From contig NZ_CP032819.1 of NCBI RefSeq assembly GCF_003991565.1, positions 3,410,001-3,474,000 of the forward strand: a stretch of 64,000 nt of DNA, in the 5' to 3' direction. The translations under genes were made by a program, and so were the position numbers. Under the pieces are notes generated by a model. The model did no database searches, was not told the origin of the DNA, and worked only from the letters and a program-made list of their open reading frames with translations. This document shows positions 37,797 through 46,701 of this stretch, piece after piece (position 1 is the first letter of the stretch; every line of letters begins with the position of its first letter). Source of the DNA: Butyricimonas faecalis. Its GTDB lineage: Bacteria; Bacteroidota; Bacteroidia; Bacteroidales; Marinifilaceae.

Positions 37797-37820
37797 AAGA
37801 GGAGGGATACCTCTTTTTTT
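37797..37820 (+). terminator. Intrinsic terminator between ECF sigma and fecR (locus 2)
   Basis: AAGAGG (37797-37802), a 7-nt loop, CCTCTT (37810-37815) and a T-run up to 37820. The spacing to the fecR start at 37852 is 31 nt. Confidence 0.7.
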
Positions 37821-37851
37821 ATTTTGAAGTGTCACCTCAATATAAATAGGC

Positions 37852-39072
37852 ATGAAAAGTATGAGAACATATAAAGGAATTCCGACACTTTTATCAAAAG
37901 CTCTTTTAGGAACACTTTCCGGAGAGGAAGAATGCTCCTTGAAGGAATGGCGTGAGGCAAATCCGGAGAATGAACGGTTGTACGGAAGTGTGATGAACGC
38001 TGAATATATGGTTCAAAAAAGTCAAGAGATAGCAAATGTTGATATTGTGAATGGTTATATGAACGTGCTTCAGAAACGAAAGCGTAATATCAGAGTACGA
38101 AGAATTCGTCGAGTCGTAAGTATTGCGGCAGGAGTTGTTCTTCCGTTATTGGCAGCGGTTTTGTGGTATGGAACAAGAGAAAAAATGGAGAATGTACAGG
38201 AACAGGTGACAAGCGTTATTCGGCATGGAGAGGTGAAAGCGGAGTTGCTATTGGCGGATGGAACAACACGGATTTTGAGTTCGGAAGTGACCGATTCGTT
38301 ATTTAGACAACAAGGGGCAAATATTGTCGTGCAAAATCAAGGAGTAAGTTACCAAGGGGATTCTTCTGTTGTGGAAGAATGCTACAACACGTTGCGAGTC
38401 CCGCGAGGGGGAGAGTATTCAATCACGTTGAGTGATGGAAGTATCGTGTATCTGAATTCAGAGTCCGAGCTTCGTTATCCTGTGAAATTTGTGGGGGAAG
38501 ATCGTCGGGTTTATTTGTCCGGAGAGGCTTATTTTGATGTGAGTAAGGATAAAGAACATCCATTTAGCGTGGACGTGAACGGGTCGGTCGTGAAAGTGTT
38601 GGGTACGAGTTTCAACGTGCGGGCTTATGCGGATGAGAATGAAATCTTGACGACCTTGGTGCAGGGATCTGTCAGGTTTTCTGCTGGGAAAGAATCTGTC
38701 GTTTTGAAGCCGGGTGAACAAGCTGTATTGAATAAGTCAGGACGAGTGGTAATCAAAGAGGTGGATACTTATTTGTACACGGCTTGGAAAAATGGTGTTT
38801 TTGCATTTGAAAAACAACGATTGGAAGAGATTATGAATGTAGTTGCCCGTTGGTATGATGTGAATATATTTTGGGAGAATGCCTCCCAAAAAGAGGTGAC
38901 ATTCACGGGAAAAATGAAACGGTATGATGATTTTTCCAAAGTGGTAGAGATGCTTGAAATGACGGGAAACACGGAATTTGTGGTTAAAGAAAATAATATC
39001 TTTATTCGAGAAAATAGAATTTTATATACCTCCTTTTTCTTTTTGATGTGTCATTGTGATGTAAACAGATGA
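37852..39072 (+). CDS. FecR-family anti-sigma factor (locus 2)
   Basis: A 406-aa inner-membrane regulator. A cytosolic N-terminal part (1-87) is followed by one transmembrane helix (about 88-106), the FecR domain from LRVPRGGEYSITLSDGSIVYLNSESELRYPVKF (about 180-300) and a DUF4974 C-terminus at LEEIMNVVARWYDVNIFW (about 325-390). After the usual end (NIFIREN) there are ~18 extra residues (RILYTSFFFLMCHCDVNR) with two Cys, absent from the paralog at 57503. It probably responds to the SusC at 39175. Confidence 0.94.
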   Translation: MKSMRTYKGIPTLLSKALLGTLSGEEECSLKEWREANPENERLYGSVMNAEYMVQKSQEIANVDIVNGYMNVLQKRKRNIRVRRIRRVVSIAAGVVLPLLAAVLWYGTREKMENVQEQVTSVIRHGEVKAELLLADGTTRILSSEVTDSLFRQQGANIVVQNQGVSYQGDSSVVEECYNTLRVPRGGEYSITLSDGSIVYLNSESELRYPVKFVGEDRRVYLSGEAYFDVSKDKEHPFSVDVNGSVVKVLGTSFNVRAYADENEILTTLVQGSVRFSAGKESVVLKPGEQAVLNKSGRVVIKEVDTYLYTAWKNGVFAFEKQRLEEIMNVVARWYDVNIFWENASQKEVTFTGKMKRYDDFSKVVEMLEMTGNTEFVVKENNIFIRENRILYTSFFFLMCHCDVNR

Positions 39073-39097
39073 AAAGCAGTTTTGCAAAAAGATAAAT

Positions 39098-39153
39098 AAA
39101 AAGACAGGATATTGGCCGTATCCCGTCTTTTTCCCGGAAAAACCGGAATTGTT
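39098..39153 (+). promoter_or_regulatory. Conserved two-hairpin RNA element between fecR and susC (locus 2 copy)
   Basis: Hairpin 1: arms 39098-39111 and 39119-39132 with loop TTGGCCG and one internal A-C mismatch. Hairpin 2: CCGG (39134-39137), AAAAA, CCGG (39143-39146), followed by AATTGTT. The element begins 77 nt before the susC start. Compared with 58676-58730, three pairs of hairpin 1 differ and each change is compensated on the other arm; the loop TTGGC and the A-C mismatch are unchanged. Confidence 0.75.
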
Positions 39154-39174
39154 TCATTAAATATTGACAAATGT

Positions 39175-42100
39175 ATGAAAAAAAATTGGATGCACGATCT
39201 TCCATGGCGTGGAAGGTTATGGAAAACATGTTTAATTATGAAATTTTTAGTATTACTTCTGTTCGTTGCGGCATTGCCTTTATCTGCCAGTGTGTATGGT
39301 CAAGAGGCTAGAGTGACCCTTCATTTGAAGAATGCTTCATTTGAAGAGGTAGTAAAAGTCTTGGAAAAAGCTACTAGTTACACTTTTTTATATCGCGATC
39401 ATCAGGTTGCCAATATTAAAGAATTAAACTTGGAGTACACGGATGTTGATATTAAAGTGGTATTGGATGCTTGTTTGAAAGGGACTGGACTTACTTACCG
39501 GTTGATGGATAACACGATCGTGATTCAACATGTTGCCGTAACAAGTAGCGATACGCTTTCCAAGGTTACCGTGAAAGGAATAGTGAAAGATAAAAAAGGG
39601 GAATTACTTCCCGGGGTAACTATTCGGGTAAAAGGGACAACTTTAGGGTTTGTAACCAATGTAAAGGGGAAATTTGATATTGATTTGCCCAAACGGGATA
39701 GTCTAGTATTGATTTTTTCTTTCGTGGGCTATAAGCAGCAGGAGATAGCAGTGAAAAAAGACAATAAACCTTTGACTATTGTACTGGTTGAAGATCTGCA
39801 GGAAGTGGAGGAAGTTGTAGTAACGGGTATATTTAACAAACCGAAGGAAAGTTTTACGGGAGCGGTTACGGCTGTGACTAAAGAGGACATTAAGCGGAAT
39901 TTTTCTCGGAATTTATTGCAAACATTATCCAATTTGGATCCGAGTTTTCGTATCGTGGAGAATAATGCTTACGGTTCGGATCCGAATGTTTTACCAGAGA
40001 TCCAGTTGAGAGGGGCATCTACTTTTGCAAACGTGCAGGATTTGCAATTGGCGACCCGTGCGGAGTTGAATTTACCCTTGTTTATTTTGGATGGTTTTGA
40101 GGTTTCTTTGGAGCGGGTGCAAGATTTGAATAACGAGGATATCGAGAATATTACAATCTTGAAGGATGCGAGTGCGACGTCTATTTATGGTTCCCGGGGA
40201 GCAAACGGCGTTGTAGTAATCACGTCGCTTGTGCCGAAAGCCGGTACGTTGAAAGCAAGTTATCGGGGGAGTGTAAAACTAGAAATACCGGATTTGAGTA
40301 CTTACGATTTGTTGAATGCCAAAGAGAAGTTGGATTTGGAATATCGATTAGGAGCGTGGGATGCGGAAGCTTATCAAGATTTGTACCGAGAGTTAAAAGA
40401 GAAAGTGGATAACGGCTTAGATTATGATTGGCTATCTCTTCCGGTGCGGACTGGCGTGGGGCAAAATCATAGTTTGAACGTGATGGGTGGAAACGAAGAG
40501 TGGCGTTTTAGTGCTAATTTGGCTTACGACGAAACTATCGGTGTCATGAAAGGATCCGATCGAAAGAATTTTAACGGCTCGCTAAATCTGAGTTATCAAA
40601 CTAAGAAATTGATGGTTTCGGAAAACCTTGCCATCGGAACGAATAATAATGCTAATAGTCCTTATGGTACATTTTCGGATTACGTAGCGATGAATCCCTA
40701 TTGGACTCCCTATGATGATAACGGTAAGTTGATAGAGAATTACGATCATCCGCTGACTACATCTGCCAATAGTAAAAAAGAGAATCCTGTATATAATAAG
40801 TATATCGGGAATTGGAATAAAACCAGATACACGAATGTGCGGAATTCCACCAGTGTACGGTATAATTTCACGGAGAATTTTTATTTGGTAGGTACGTTGG
40901 GACTGTCCCGGAATTTTAGTCAAGCGGATAATTTTGTACCTCCTTCTCATAAACAGTTTGCAGGGAAAGAAGTGAATCAAAAAGGAAGGTTTGGGAGAAC
41001 CGAAACTGAAACTAATCAATGGCAAGGGCGTTTGAATTTGAATTACACGAATACTTTCAACGAAAAGCATATGCTGACATTGGGAGGTTCCGGCGAGATA
41101 GAAGAAAAAAAGGAGGAGAGACTATCATGGGCTGGCACGGGATTCTCGAATGATAATATCGATTTCCCGTCAATGGCATTGGGGTATGGGGATAACACGT
41201 ATCCGACAGGTTCTAAAAATACAACCCGCCGTATCGCTTTGATTTTTTCAGGTAATTATTATTATGATATGCGTTACTTCTTTGACGTAAATTTTAATGC
41301 GAACGGCTCGTCTTCTTTTGGAGAGGATAGCCGATGGGCTACATTTTGGTCGGTAGGAGCCGGGTGGAATATCAGTAATGAAGAATTTTTTATCGAGTAC
41401 GTTCCTTTTATTCAATGGTTGAAAGTAAAAGGTTCTTATGGAGTTTCTGGGAATATGGGATTTAGTCCGGAAGATGCGATGGCTGTGTATACTCTGGATA
41501 CGGAAAATGATTATATGTCACGATTCGGGGCTTATTTGAAAGCATTCGGCAACTCGACATTGAAGTGGCAAAATACTTACCAATTGAATCTGGGGGTAGA
41601 ATTGCACACGTGGAATCGTCGTTTGCAATTTGAATTCAGTTATTACGATAAGTTGACGAATAATACGGTAGCGGAAATGTTACTTCCCATATCTCATGGC
41701 TTCGGGACGGCTAAGGCTAATTCCGGTTCAATTAGAAACAAGGGATGGGATGCGAAAGTTACCGTGAATTTGTTCCATAATCCAAATAGAGGTTTTACTT
41801 GGAGTGTAACGGGTTCTTTTAATCACACGAAAAATCTTATTGAAAAGATTTCGGAGGGGTATAAGAAGTTCTTGAAAGAATTGAATTCAAGTATGTACAC
41901 GGCTGATGTGTATTATCGATACCGTGAAGGTTATTCTATGGATGCGATTTACGGGTTGCGTACTGTGGGAGTAGACCCCGCCACGGGACAGCGGATGTTT
42001 TTAACGAAAGACGAGGATGTAACTTTTGCTCAAAATGCGGAGGATATGGTTTATTTGGGAGATCGTTTACCCAAGATAAACGGTAATTTATCTACGAATC

Positions 42101-42528
42101 TGGCTTATAAAGGGTTTATATTGACTGTTGGTTTTGGCGTGAAATGGGGAGGTAAACAGTTTAATAGTACATTGGCAAACAAAACGGAAAACGCTTACTT
42201 GATTCTTAATCAGGATCGTCGCGTGTTATCGGATACTTGGCAGAAACCGGGTGATATTGTTCCTTACAAGAAGTTGATGTTGAATTCTGCGAGTACGAAT
42301 ACTTTTCCTTGTGATGCTTTTGTCCAAAAGGATAACGTGTTCCAGTGTACGAATATTAATGTTTCGTATAATTTCTCGGATCAATTTTGCCGAAAGTTAG
42401 GACTTAAAGGTTTGTCGCTAGGTGCGAATCTTTCGGATGTTTTTTACATTTCAACTGTTAAACGGGAACGGGGGACAAGTTATCCGTTTTCTCGTAACCC
42501 GATTTTTTTTCTTTCACTTTCATTCTAA
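39175..42528 (+). CDS. SusC/RagA-family TonB-dependent receptor with STN domain (locus 2)
   Basis: A 1117-aa outer-membrane importer. The start at ATG 39175 (MKKNWMHDLPW) is chosen because the same start context, TACAAATGTATGAAAAAA-like, recurs at 58754. The signal peptide ends at SASVYGQ. Next come an STN domain (about 50-120, ARVTLHLKNASFEEVVKVL), a CarboxypepD_reg-like domain (VKGIVKDKKGELLPGVTI), the plug with TonB-box-like EEVVVTGIFN and GSRGANGVVVITS, and a ~700-residue barrel ending NPIFFLSLSF. No frameshift here. It pairs with the SusD 12 bp downstream; substrate unknown. Confidence 0.94.
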   Translation: MKKNWMHDLPWRGRLWKTCLIMKFLVLLLFVAALPLSASVYGQEARVTLHLKNASFEEVVKVLEKATSYTFLYRDHQVANIKELNLEYTDVDIKVVLDACLKGTGLTYRLMDNTIVIQHVAVTSSDTLSKVTVKGIVKDKKGELLPGVTIRVKGTTLGFVTNVKGKFDIDLPKRDSLVLIFSFVGYKQQEIAVKKDNKPLTIVLVEDLQEVEEVVVTGIFNKPKESFTGAVTAVTKEDIKRNFSRNLLQTLSNLDPSFRIVENNAYGSDPNVLPEIQLRGASTFANVQDLQLATRAELNLPLFILDGFEVSLERVQDLNNEDIENITILKDASATSIYGSRGANGVVVITSLVPKAGTLKASYRGSVKLEIPDLSTYDLLNAKEKLDLEYRLGAWDAEAYQDLYRELKEKVDNGLDYDWLSLPVRTGVGQNHSLNVMGGNEEWRFSANLAYDETIGVMKGSDRKNFNGSLNLSYQTKKLMVSENLAIGTNNNANSPYGTFSDYVAMNPYWTPYDDNGKLIENYDHPLTTSANSKKENPVYNKYIGNWNKTRYTNVRNSTSVRYNFTENFYLVGTLGLSRNFSQADNFVPPSHKQFAGKEVNQKGRFGRTETETNQWQGRLNLNYTNTFNEKHMLTLGGSGEIEEKKEERLSWAGTGFSNDNIDFPSMALGYGDNTYPTGSKNTTRRIALIFSGNYYYDMRYFFDVNFNANGSSSFGEDSRWATFWSVGAGWNISNEEFFIEYVPFIQWLKVKGSYGVSGNMGFSPEDAMAVYTLDTENDYMSRFGAYLKAFGNSTLKWQNTYQLNLGVELHTWNRRLQFEFSYYDKLTNNTVAEMLLPISHGFGTAKANSGSIRNKGWDAKVTVNLFHNPNRGFTWSVTGSFNHTKNLIEKISEGYKKFLKELNSSMYTADVYYRYREGYSMDAIYGLRTVGVDPATGQRMFLTKDEDVTFAQNAEDMVYLGDRLPKINGNLSTNLAYKGFILTVGFGVKWGGKQFNSTLANKTENAYLILNQDRRVLSDTWQKPGDIVPYKKLMLNSASTNTFPCDAFVQKDNVFQCTNINVSYNFSDQFCRKLGLKGLSLGANLSDVFYISTVKRERGTSYPFSRNPIFFLSLSF

Positions 42529-42540
42529 TTTGGAAATATC

Positions 42541-43962
42541 ATGATAAGAAAAGGTATTTATATATTATGCACGTCTTTGGCACTGGGGTGTTGTGCGTGT
42601 AACGATTGGCTTACGATTGTGCCGGAAACTACGCTTGTAGCGGATAATTTGTTTGAAACGGATAATGGTGTTCTTCAAGCTCTGGATGGTGCTTATGTTT
42701 TAGCTGCCGAGTCTATATACAAGCCTAACGGTTATATGGGTGGGGGTGGTTTTGCCGAATATTTGGCGTGTACATGGACGAACACGAATGTAGATTTAGC
42801 AGCCCACGTGTACAATTTGGATAATGCTTCGTTTGCAACCGGTCTGGATGCTGTATTCATGGCGTTTTATAAAATCATCAATTCGTTGAACCCGATGATC
42901 GAGGGATGTGATAAGAATCGGGAGAAATTGAGTGACGAGTATTATAATATAGTGAAAGGTGAGGCATTGGCTTTGCGGGCTTCGTTGCATTTGGATTTGA
43001 TACGGATTTGGGGACCGATGCCAATGCGGGTGGATGCTTCCATGGAATATTTGCCTTACGTGACACGAAATTCCATAGAGAATTACCAGTATCATACATT
43101 CAAACGGTTCATGGAGTTGTTGGTGGCAGATCTGGATGAGGCTGAGCAATTGTTGCAGAAGTCCGACCCGATTTTGAATTACCCGTCTGACGGTAGCACG
43201 GAATACACGGGATCTTGGACAGACCGGAAGAGTCATTTTAATTATTACGGAGTGTTAGGATTGCAGGCTCGTGCCCGATTGTGGATGGGGGATAAAGAAG
43301 GTGCCGTGCGTTATGCCGCGATGGTGAAAGATGCGAAAAACGAGGATGGAACGCCGAAGTTTACTTTGGCTGTGGAAGGGAATATCGGTAATAATCTTTT
43401 TTATCCGGAACATTTGTGTGGCGTGAATCAAGATAAATTTGATTACCAGCAGAGTGGTTTCAACCCGGGTATTACGATGCTCGGATATTATAATTCCAAT
43501 TACAATTCATTCGTGAACGACTTATTTGATGGGAATACAAATGATTTGAGATACAAGAGTCATTGGAGTTGGACTAGAAATCAAATGAGGCAAAATGTTC
43601 GTGTAACGAAGAAATATAATGAGATGTATCCCGGTTCTACGGCAAAACGGAATATGCCGGTGGTGCGTTTGGCTGAGATGTATCTTATTATTATGGAAGC
43701 TGGAAGTTTGAGTGAGGCGAATGTCGCTTACGAGGAGTATAGTGCGGCTCGTAATCTCACGTATACTCCAATGTCGGAATCAGATAGACAGGAGAGGGTA
43801 TTGTGGGAATATATACGGGAATTTGCAGCCGAGGGGCAAAATTTCTTCACGTATAAGCGTTTTGCCGTGAAACGGATGTTGTGGCAGAATAGTGAAGCGG
43901 AAGATTGTGGCGAGGAGCAGTATGTATTGCCATTACCCCCGAGTGAATACAAGAAAAGATAA
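42541..43962 (+). CDS. SusD/RagB-family outer-membrane lipoprotein (locus 2)
   Basis: A 473-aa lipoprotein: signal peptide MIRKGIYILCTSLALGCC, lipobox GCCAC. The mature N-terminus NDWLTIVPETTLVADNLFET, the TPR-like KGEALALRASLHLDLIRIWGP and the C-terminal WEYIREFAAEGQNFFTYKRF are typical. The C-terminus ends QYVLPLPPSEYKKR, the usual IPxxE block in altered form (PLPPSE). It forms the substrate-capture lid of SusC-2. Confidence 0.93.
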   Translation: MIRKGIYILCTSLALGCCACNDWLTIVPETTLVADNLFETDNGVLQALDGAYVLAAESIYKPNGYMGGGGFAEYLACTWTNTNVDLAAHVYNLDNASFATGLDAVFMAFYKIINSLNPMIEGCDKNREKLSDEYYNIVKGEALALRASLHLDLIRIWGPMPMRVDASMEYLPYVTRNSIENYQYHTFKRFMELLVADLDEAEQLLQKSDPILNYPSDGSTEYTGSWTDRKSHFNYYGVLGLQARARLWMGDKEGAVRYAAMVKDAKNEDGTPKFTLAVEGNIGNNLFYPEHLCGVNQDKFDYQQSGFNPGITMLGYYNSNYNSFVNDLFDGNTNDLRYKSHWSWTRNQMRQNVRVTKKYNEMYPGSTAKRNMPVVRLAEMYLIIMEAGSLSEANVAYEEYSAARNLTYTPMSESDRQERVLWEYIREFAAEGQNFFTYKRFAVKRMLWQNSEAEDCGEEQYVLPLPPSEYKKR

Positions 43963-43978
43963 TAAAAAACAGATGGTT

Positions 43979-44542
43979 ATGAAAAAGTTACTTATAGCAT
44001 TGGTAATCGGGTTAATCGGGTATGCCTGTTCGGAAGAGAAAGTAGGGGTGTATTCTTTGGAACGTGATTACATTTATTTCCAGTACGAGTCGTCAAGATT
44101 GGGTACGACAATGAATGTTGCGGATAGTGTGTATCTATATTACAATTCTTCTTCGGTTAGCGTGAATTCGTCACGACAACGGGATACGTTCTTTTTCAGA
44201 GTAAAGGTTGCCGGTATGGCAAGAAGTGTGGATCGCAAGATTAATATAGAACCGTATAGTTTCTTGACGAATGGTAGAGAGGAAGCGATAGCGGGAGTGA
44301 ATTACGTGGCTTTTGATGATCCGGAGATGGAGAAATGTTGTGTCGTTCCCGCTGATTCCGTGAGTGTGAATATTCCGATCATTGTTACTTATAATCCGGC
44401 AATAGCAGGGAGTTATAAAGGTTTTATGCTAGCTTTTAAACTGGTCGATTCAGACGATTTTGAAATAATGGCGACTAATCCTAATCTTAGTGCTAATCCG
44501 GCACGTACTCATGCTTTCGTGCAATTTACTCAGAGTAATTAA
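43979..44542 (+). CDS. DUF4843-type surface lipoprotein
   Basis: A 187-aa lipoprotein. Start ATG 43979 (MKKLLIALVIGLIGYAC) with lipobox GYAC is preferred over the upstream frame extension that overlaps susD. The DUF4843 pattern DYIYFQYESSRLG, then DTFFFRVKVAGMA, and PADSVSVNIPIIVTYNPAI is visible across the length. DUF4843 proteins are common auxiliary members of SusCD loci and are thought to bind substrate; no enzymatic motif is present. It is 16 bp after susD. Confidence 0.85.
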   Translation: MKKLLIALVIGLIGYACSEEKVGVYSLERDYIYFQYESSRLGTTMNVADSVYLYYNSSSVSVNSSRQRDTFFFRVKVAGMARSVDRKINIEPYSFLTNGREEAIAGVNYVAFDDPEMEKCCVVPADSVSVNIPIIVTYNPAIAGSYKGFMLAFKLVDSDDFEIMATNPNLSANPARTHAFVQFTQSN

Positions 44543-44568
44543 TCGTTATTAATTGATATTGTCGTAAT

Positions 44569-44605
44569 TTCCTTCACGGTCGATGTTTTCATTGACCGTG
44601 AGGAA
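44569..44605 (+). terminator. Terminator of the locus-2 SusCD operon
   Basis: CTTCACGGTC (to 44581) and GACCGTGAGGAA (44594-44605) form a stem of about 12 bp with one bulged base and a 12-nt loop. The tail GTTTATT is a weak U-tract. Confidence 0.6.
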
Positions 44606-44651
44606 GTTTATTGACATGTACTGATGTTTTAAAGATTTTAAATTATAGGAC

Positions 44652-45737
44652 ATGAAAAAGTTTGTATCGTTATTTACTGGTATGTTGATGATAGTGTCTG
44701 TGTTCGCACAGACTAATTTTCAAGAGTTGACGTTGGAGAAAGCCTTGGAGAAAGCGAAGAGCGAGCATAAGAAAGTTTTCGTGGATTGTTACACGTCATG
44801 GTGCGGACCGTGTAAAATGATGGCGGAGAAGGTGCTTCCCTTAAAAGAGGTGGGCGAGTATATGAACGAACGTTTTGTGTGTATCAAAGTAGACATGGAG
44901 AAAGGGGAAGGACCGGATCTCGCCCGAAAATATAAGGTTACGGCTTACCCGACTTTTCTGGTATTGCAGACGGATGGCAGTTTGATGCAACGTGTCGTCG
45001 GTGGCACGTTGGACGGGAAAGAGTTTATTCAGAAAGTGGATGCCGCTTTTGATGAAAATTCGGCTGCTAATTTGGAAGCCGAATACGTCGCGGGAAATCG
45101 TGAGATGAATTTCTTGTTGAAATACACGAAAGCTTTGATTACGGCTTGTGATTTGGATAAAGCGAAAGCCGTGGCGCAGGACATCATTGGTTCGTTGGAA
45201 GATAGCCAGAAATGTACGGAGCCTTACTGGTTTATTTACGAGGACATAAGTTTGTCACCAATGGGCTCCGGGAATATGAATTATTTCTTGAAACACACGG
45301 AGCAATTTCGTGAAGGTGTTGGCGTCGAGAAAGTAGATAAGAAATTAGTTTCTTTATTTGATTTGCAATTGGAGGAGATTATCCGTGGAAAAAATACGAC
45401 CGCCACTTTGGCTGATGTTGAAGATATCCAAAAAACATTGGATGCTTATAAATTAACTGGACAGGATTATTTGTACGAGTATATAGAGTTAATCAAAGGA
45501 ATGAAAATGGGAAACACAGATAAGGTGTTGGAAATGTGTAAGAGGGTGTTCCCGAAAATGGCAGACGAAAAGATTGCTTATCTGTATTTTATGCCGATTC
45601 TGAGTTTGAAGGGGAAATGGAACGACAAGCAGAAAGAAGAATTGGATACATTGACCGAACAGTTGGCAGAACAGGTTGAAATGTCTACTCTTAAAGCATC
45701 CTTGCGTAATTTCAAGACAGCAATTGCTCGGTTGTAA
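44652..45737 (+). CDS. Exported thioredoxin-fold protein with C-terminal helical region
   Basis: A 361-aa periplasmic protein (signal peptide ending SVFAQ). The N-terminal thioredoxin fold (about 22-140) has VFVDCYTSWCGPCKMMAEKV with the CGPC active site, cis-Pro in KVTAYPTFLVL, and length normal for DUF-type thioredoxins (thiol:disulfide reductase DsbD-gamma-like). Residues 150-360 are all-helical, TPR-like, without recognised family. It likely reduces or holds disulfides of exported or surface proteins. It stands downstream of the SusCD operon terminator and upstream of a TlpA-like gene. Confidence 0.85.
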   Translation: MKKFVSLFTGMLMIVSVFAQTNFQELTLEKALEKAKSEHKKVFVDCYTSWCGPCKMMAEKVLPLKEVGEYMNERFVCIKVDMEKGEGPDLARKYKVTAYPTFLVLQTDGSLMQRVVGGTLDGKEFIQKVDAAFDENSAANLEAEYVAGNREMNFLLKYTKALITACDLDKAKAVAQDIIGSLEDSQKCTEPYWFIYEDISLSPMGSGNMNYFLKHTEQFREGVGVEKVDKKLVSLFDLQLEEIIRGKNTTATLADVEDIQKTLDAYKLTGQDYLYEYIELIKGMKMGNTDKVLEMCKRVFPKMADEKIAYLYFMPILSLKGKWNDKQKEELDTLTEQLAEQVEMSTLKASLRNFKTAIARL

Positions 45738-45835
45738 AGAAATCAGGAAACTTTTTATTTAACGTAGATGAAAAAGGACATGGTGATCGAGTGTTCAATT
45801 TCTCAGGATATTGTACAAATATTAAATACTTTGGT

Positions 45836-46357
45836 ATGAAGAAATGGTTGATAATTTTTAGTTTATTGTGTCCAGTTATGGGGGTGGCGCAGATGAAGGC
45901 AGGGCTTGTGCCAGTACGGGATACTGCAGAATTGAAAGTCGGAGATCGAGTTCCGAATTTTGTTTTTCGTGATACAGCTAATCGGGAAGTGTCTTTAAAA
46001 CAATTTCGAGGAAAATACGTGGTAATTGACGTGTGGGCATCGTGGTGTTACCCTTGTAAGCAAGAGTTCCCTACTCTGACAAAATTGGCTGAACGATATA
46101 AGGAGAAAAAAATCGTTTTCGTGAGTCTTTCTTGTGACACGGAGGAGCAACGTTGGCGGAATGAGTTGTGGTGGGGAAAAATGCGTGGTAACCAGTGGTG
46201 GATTGCGGGTGATGAATCTTCGATGATTGCTTTTCGAGTGAGAGCGATTCCCCGGTTAATATTGTTGGATAAAAAGGGACGGATTGTGGACTTGAAATTG
46301 CCAAAACCTTCCGATTCTAGGTTTGAAAAGATGCTAGAAGACTTGAAAGGAATGTAA
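45836..46357 (+). CDS. TlpA-like thiol-disulfide oxidoreductase
   Basis: A 173-aa exported thioredoxin of the TlpA/ResA family. The start at ATG 45836 (MKKWLIIFSLLCPVMGVAQ) gives a clean signal peptide; a frame extension from 45791 adds 15 unlikely residues. It shows VGDRVPNFVFRDTANREVSL, the CxxC active site VWASWCYPCKQEFPTL and cis-Pro region VRAIPRLILLDKKGRIVD. It probably reduces specific periplasmic disulfides. CYPC (rather than CGPC or CPPC) is unusual but within the family. Confidence 0.92.
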   Translation: MKKWLIIFSLLCPVMGVAQMKAGLVPVRDTAELKVGDRVPNFVFRDTANREVSLKQFRGKYVVIDVWASWCYPCKQEFPTLTKLAERYKEKKIVFVSLSCDTEEQRWRNELWWGKMRGNQWWIAGDESSMIAFRVRAIPRLILLDKKGRIVDLKLPKPSDSRFEKMLEDLKGM

Positions 46358-46417
46358 TGGTAGCAGTTTTTTATAAATCTAGGAGAATCTTGTTTTAGCC
46401 TTCTTTTATTTTTGGAA

Positions 46418-46528
46418 ATGTGGGAACGGTTTTTAGAAAAGATGAAGCCAAAGATTAAATTATTTTGGACGAGATTGACATCATACTGGATTTTTTGGGG
46501 TACTGGCATAAGTTTACTTGTTGGATAA
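46418..46528 (+). CDS. Possible small ORF (36 aa)
   Basis: ATG 46418 to TAA 46526-46528 gives MWERFLEKMKPKIKLFWTRL followed by a hydrophobic half (TSYWIFWGTGISLLVG) that could form a single membrane helix. A basic front and a Trp-rich hydrophobic end are reminiscent of small membrane proteins. There is no visible Shine-Dalgarno and no homolog in the window. Coding status is uncertain. Confidence 0.3.
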   Translation: MWERFLEKMKPKIKLFWTRLTSYWIFWGTGISLLVG

Positions 46529-46552
46529 GTCAACTTTTTTAGAATAGAACAT

Positions 46553-46606
46553 ACAACACAAACACAGCAAGTACATTGAAGATTGTTCATGCTGTGTTTG
46601 TGTTGT
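46553..46606. terminator. 16-bp hairpin between convergent genes
   Basis: Arms 46553-46568 and 46591-46606 are perfect inverted repeats (ACAACACAAACACAGC type) around a 22-nt loop. No U-tract on either side, so termination is only one possibility. Confidence 0.5.
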
Positions 46607-46701
46607 GTAGTTGCTTGCTTCTTGTCATAGCCCATCCCTAGCTTAGTCCTAAGGCAAGTGCGAACAAGTGTATAATATAATTCTTTTCGGATTCGTCACT
46701 T

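Larger units (their letters stand above)
46358..46701. other. Intergenic region between convergent tlpA-like and C69 genes
   Basis: About 344 bp. It holds a possible 36-aa ORF (46418-46528, +) and a 16-bp perfect hairpin (46553-46606). No tRNA or recognised RNA is seen. Confidence 0.55.

Noticed and set aside
46048-46635. 195-codon minus-strand frame over the TlpA-like gene
   Set aside because: Antisense to a clear thioredoxin; Ser/Lys-rich shadow composition and no recognisable fold.
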